This document shows positions 31,543 to 31,851 of a stretch of 31,851 nt of DNA, in pieces. The position numbers and the translations under genes were made by a program. The notes beneath the pieces were generated by a model. That model was given only the letters and a program-made list of their open reading frames with translations, made no database searches and was not told the origin of the DNA. This DNA is from DATFXF01 sp035258565. GTDB lineage: Bacteria > Acidobacteriota > Terriglobia > Acidiferrales > UBA7541. Where the stretch lies: the NCBI GenBank assembly GCA_035258565.1, contig DATFXF010000118.1, positions 1 to 31,851 on the forward strand, in the 5' to 3' direction. The first letter of the stretch is position 1. Every line of letters begins with the position of its first letter.

Positions 31543-31851
31543 TCAGGAAGCTGCATGTATGCTTTGAACGTGGATGGTCTTGCTCTTCTCGTCGAGAGTT
31601 CCGCTCACCTTCACCTTTTGCCCAGCAAACTCTTTGGGTTTCTCCTGATCGTCGAGCTGATAGGTGGTCTTGGACCCCGCATCGTAGAGCACAAACTTGC
31701 CGCCTTGCTTGACGCATACCAGCGTGCACTCCTTAGCACTCTTCGCGTCTTCCATCTTCATCATCGCTTCGTGACTGCCCATGGCGGCACACTGGCTGTC
31801 CATAATCTCACCAGCGAAAGTTCGGACTTTGGAGCCTTGACTCCTCAGCAG
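31543..31851 (-). CDS. Small, probably exported OB-fold-like protein (DUF5818-type), 5' end beyond the window
   Basis: The frame is open from the right edge to the TGA at 31543, giving at least 103 residues. The ATG at 31803 is internal: the preceding codons read TFAGEI and run straight into MDSQCAAMGSH, a unit seen at the start of the mature part in this family. A signal peptide is therefore expected outside the window. Landmarks are DSQCA, ECTLVCVKQGGKFVLYD and FAGQKVKVSGTLDEKSKTIHV, the last looking like an OB-fold strand pair. Two cysteines suggest a disulfide. Similar small exported proteins are common in acidobacteria, with no known function. The family name is from memory and uncertain. 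Confidence 0.75.
   Translation of the reverse strand: MLRSQGSKVRTFAGEIMDSQCAAMGSHEAMMKMEDAKSAKECTLVCVKQGGKFVLYDAGSKTTYQLDDQEKPKEFAGQKVKVSGTLDEKSKTIHVQSIHAAS

Noticed and set aside
1..31851. Search for CRISPR arrays, tRNA or rRNA genes and insertion sequences
   Set aside because: No regularly spaced repeats, no cloverleaf-like or rRNA-like stretch, and no transposase motif with terminal repeats was recognised by eye.

Overview
The window looks like chromosomal DNA of an acidobacterium or a close relative, probably an uncultured soil or subsurface lineage. The reasons are high overall GC, many short STAS and PilZ proteins, TonB-family proteins with glycine-rich or PilZ parts, a GT87 membrane glycosyltransferase, and loosely packed genes in short operons. 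No rRNA, tRNA, CRISPR array, intact mobile element or phage module was seen. The taxonomic call rests on protein style alone.

Positions 1-2108 hold a GT2 glycosyltransferase cut by the left edge and a GC-poorer GT87-type membrane glycosyltransferase, which suggests cell-envelope or polysaccharide work. From about 9117 down to 2284 a minus-strand run reads TonB-family protein, sigma-54 activator with a degenerate receiver, alpha/alpha-toroid (terpene-cyclase-like) protein, DUF362 protein and a large multi-pass membrane protein. Spacing is tight, with one 4-bp stop/start overlap, so at least the last four probably form one operon. Its function is unknown.

Positions 9888-18047 are mixed single genes: an exported amidohydrolase, a PilZ-like protein, a small membrane-anchored protein, a FAD amine/amino-acid oxidase-like protein, a STAS protein, an exported START-like protein, a PilZ-TonB fusion and an exported cyclase-family (kynurenine formamidase-like) hydrolase.

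Positions 18508-26938 hold the most striking locus. A TetR regulator is followed by a perfect 18-bp palindrome and then three genes that together make a split and reordered version of the large multidomain 2-hydroxyacyl-CoA-dehydratase/activase-type reductases: a COG3581-like cluster protein, a tandem BcrAD/BadFG ATPase, and a COG3580/DUF2229-like protein. Anaerobe proteins of this architecture include PlsA/GER, implicated in turning ester lipids into ether or plasmalogen lipids. Two radical-SAM-family genes follow. The first appears to have lost its catalytic core by an in-frame internal deletion; the second is intact. A fatty-acid-hydroxylase/sterol-desaturase-family gene lies just beyond on the other strand. 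I infer an ATP-driven low-potential reductase locus, possibly for membrane lipids.

Positions 27070-31851 carry the hydroxylase, a DUF1275 membrane protein, a PilZ protein, an overlapping STAS-purU pair, a decayed subtilisin-like protease fragment, and a small exported protein cut by the right edge.
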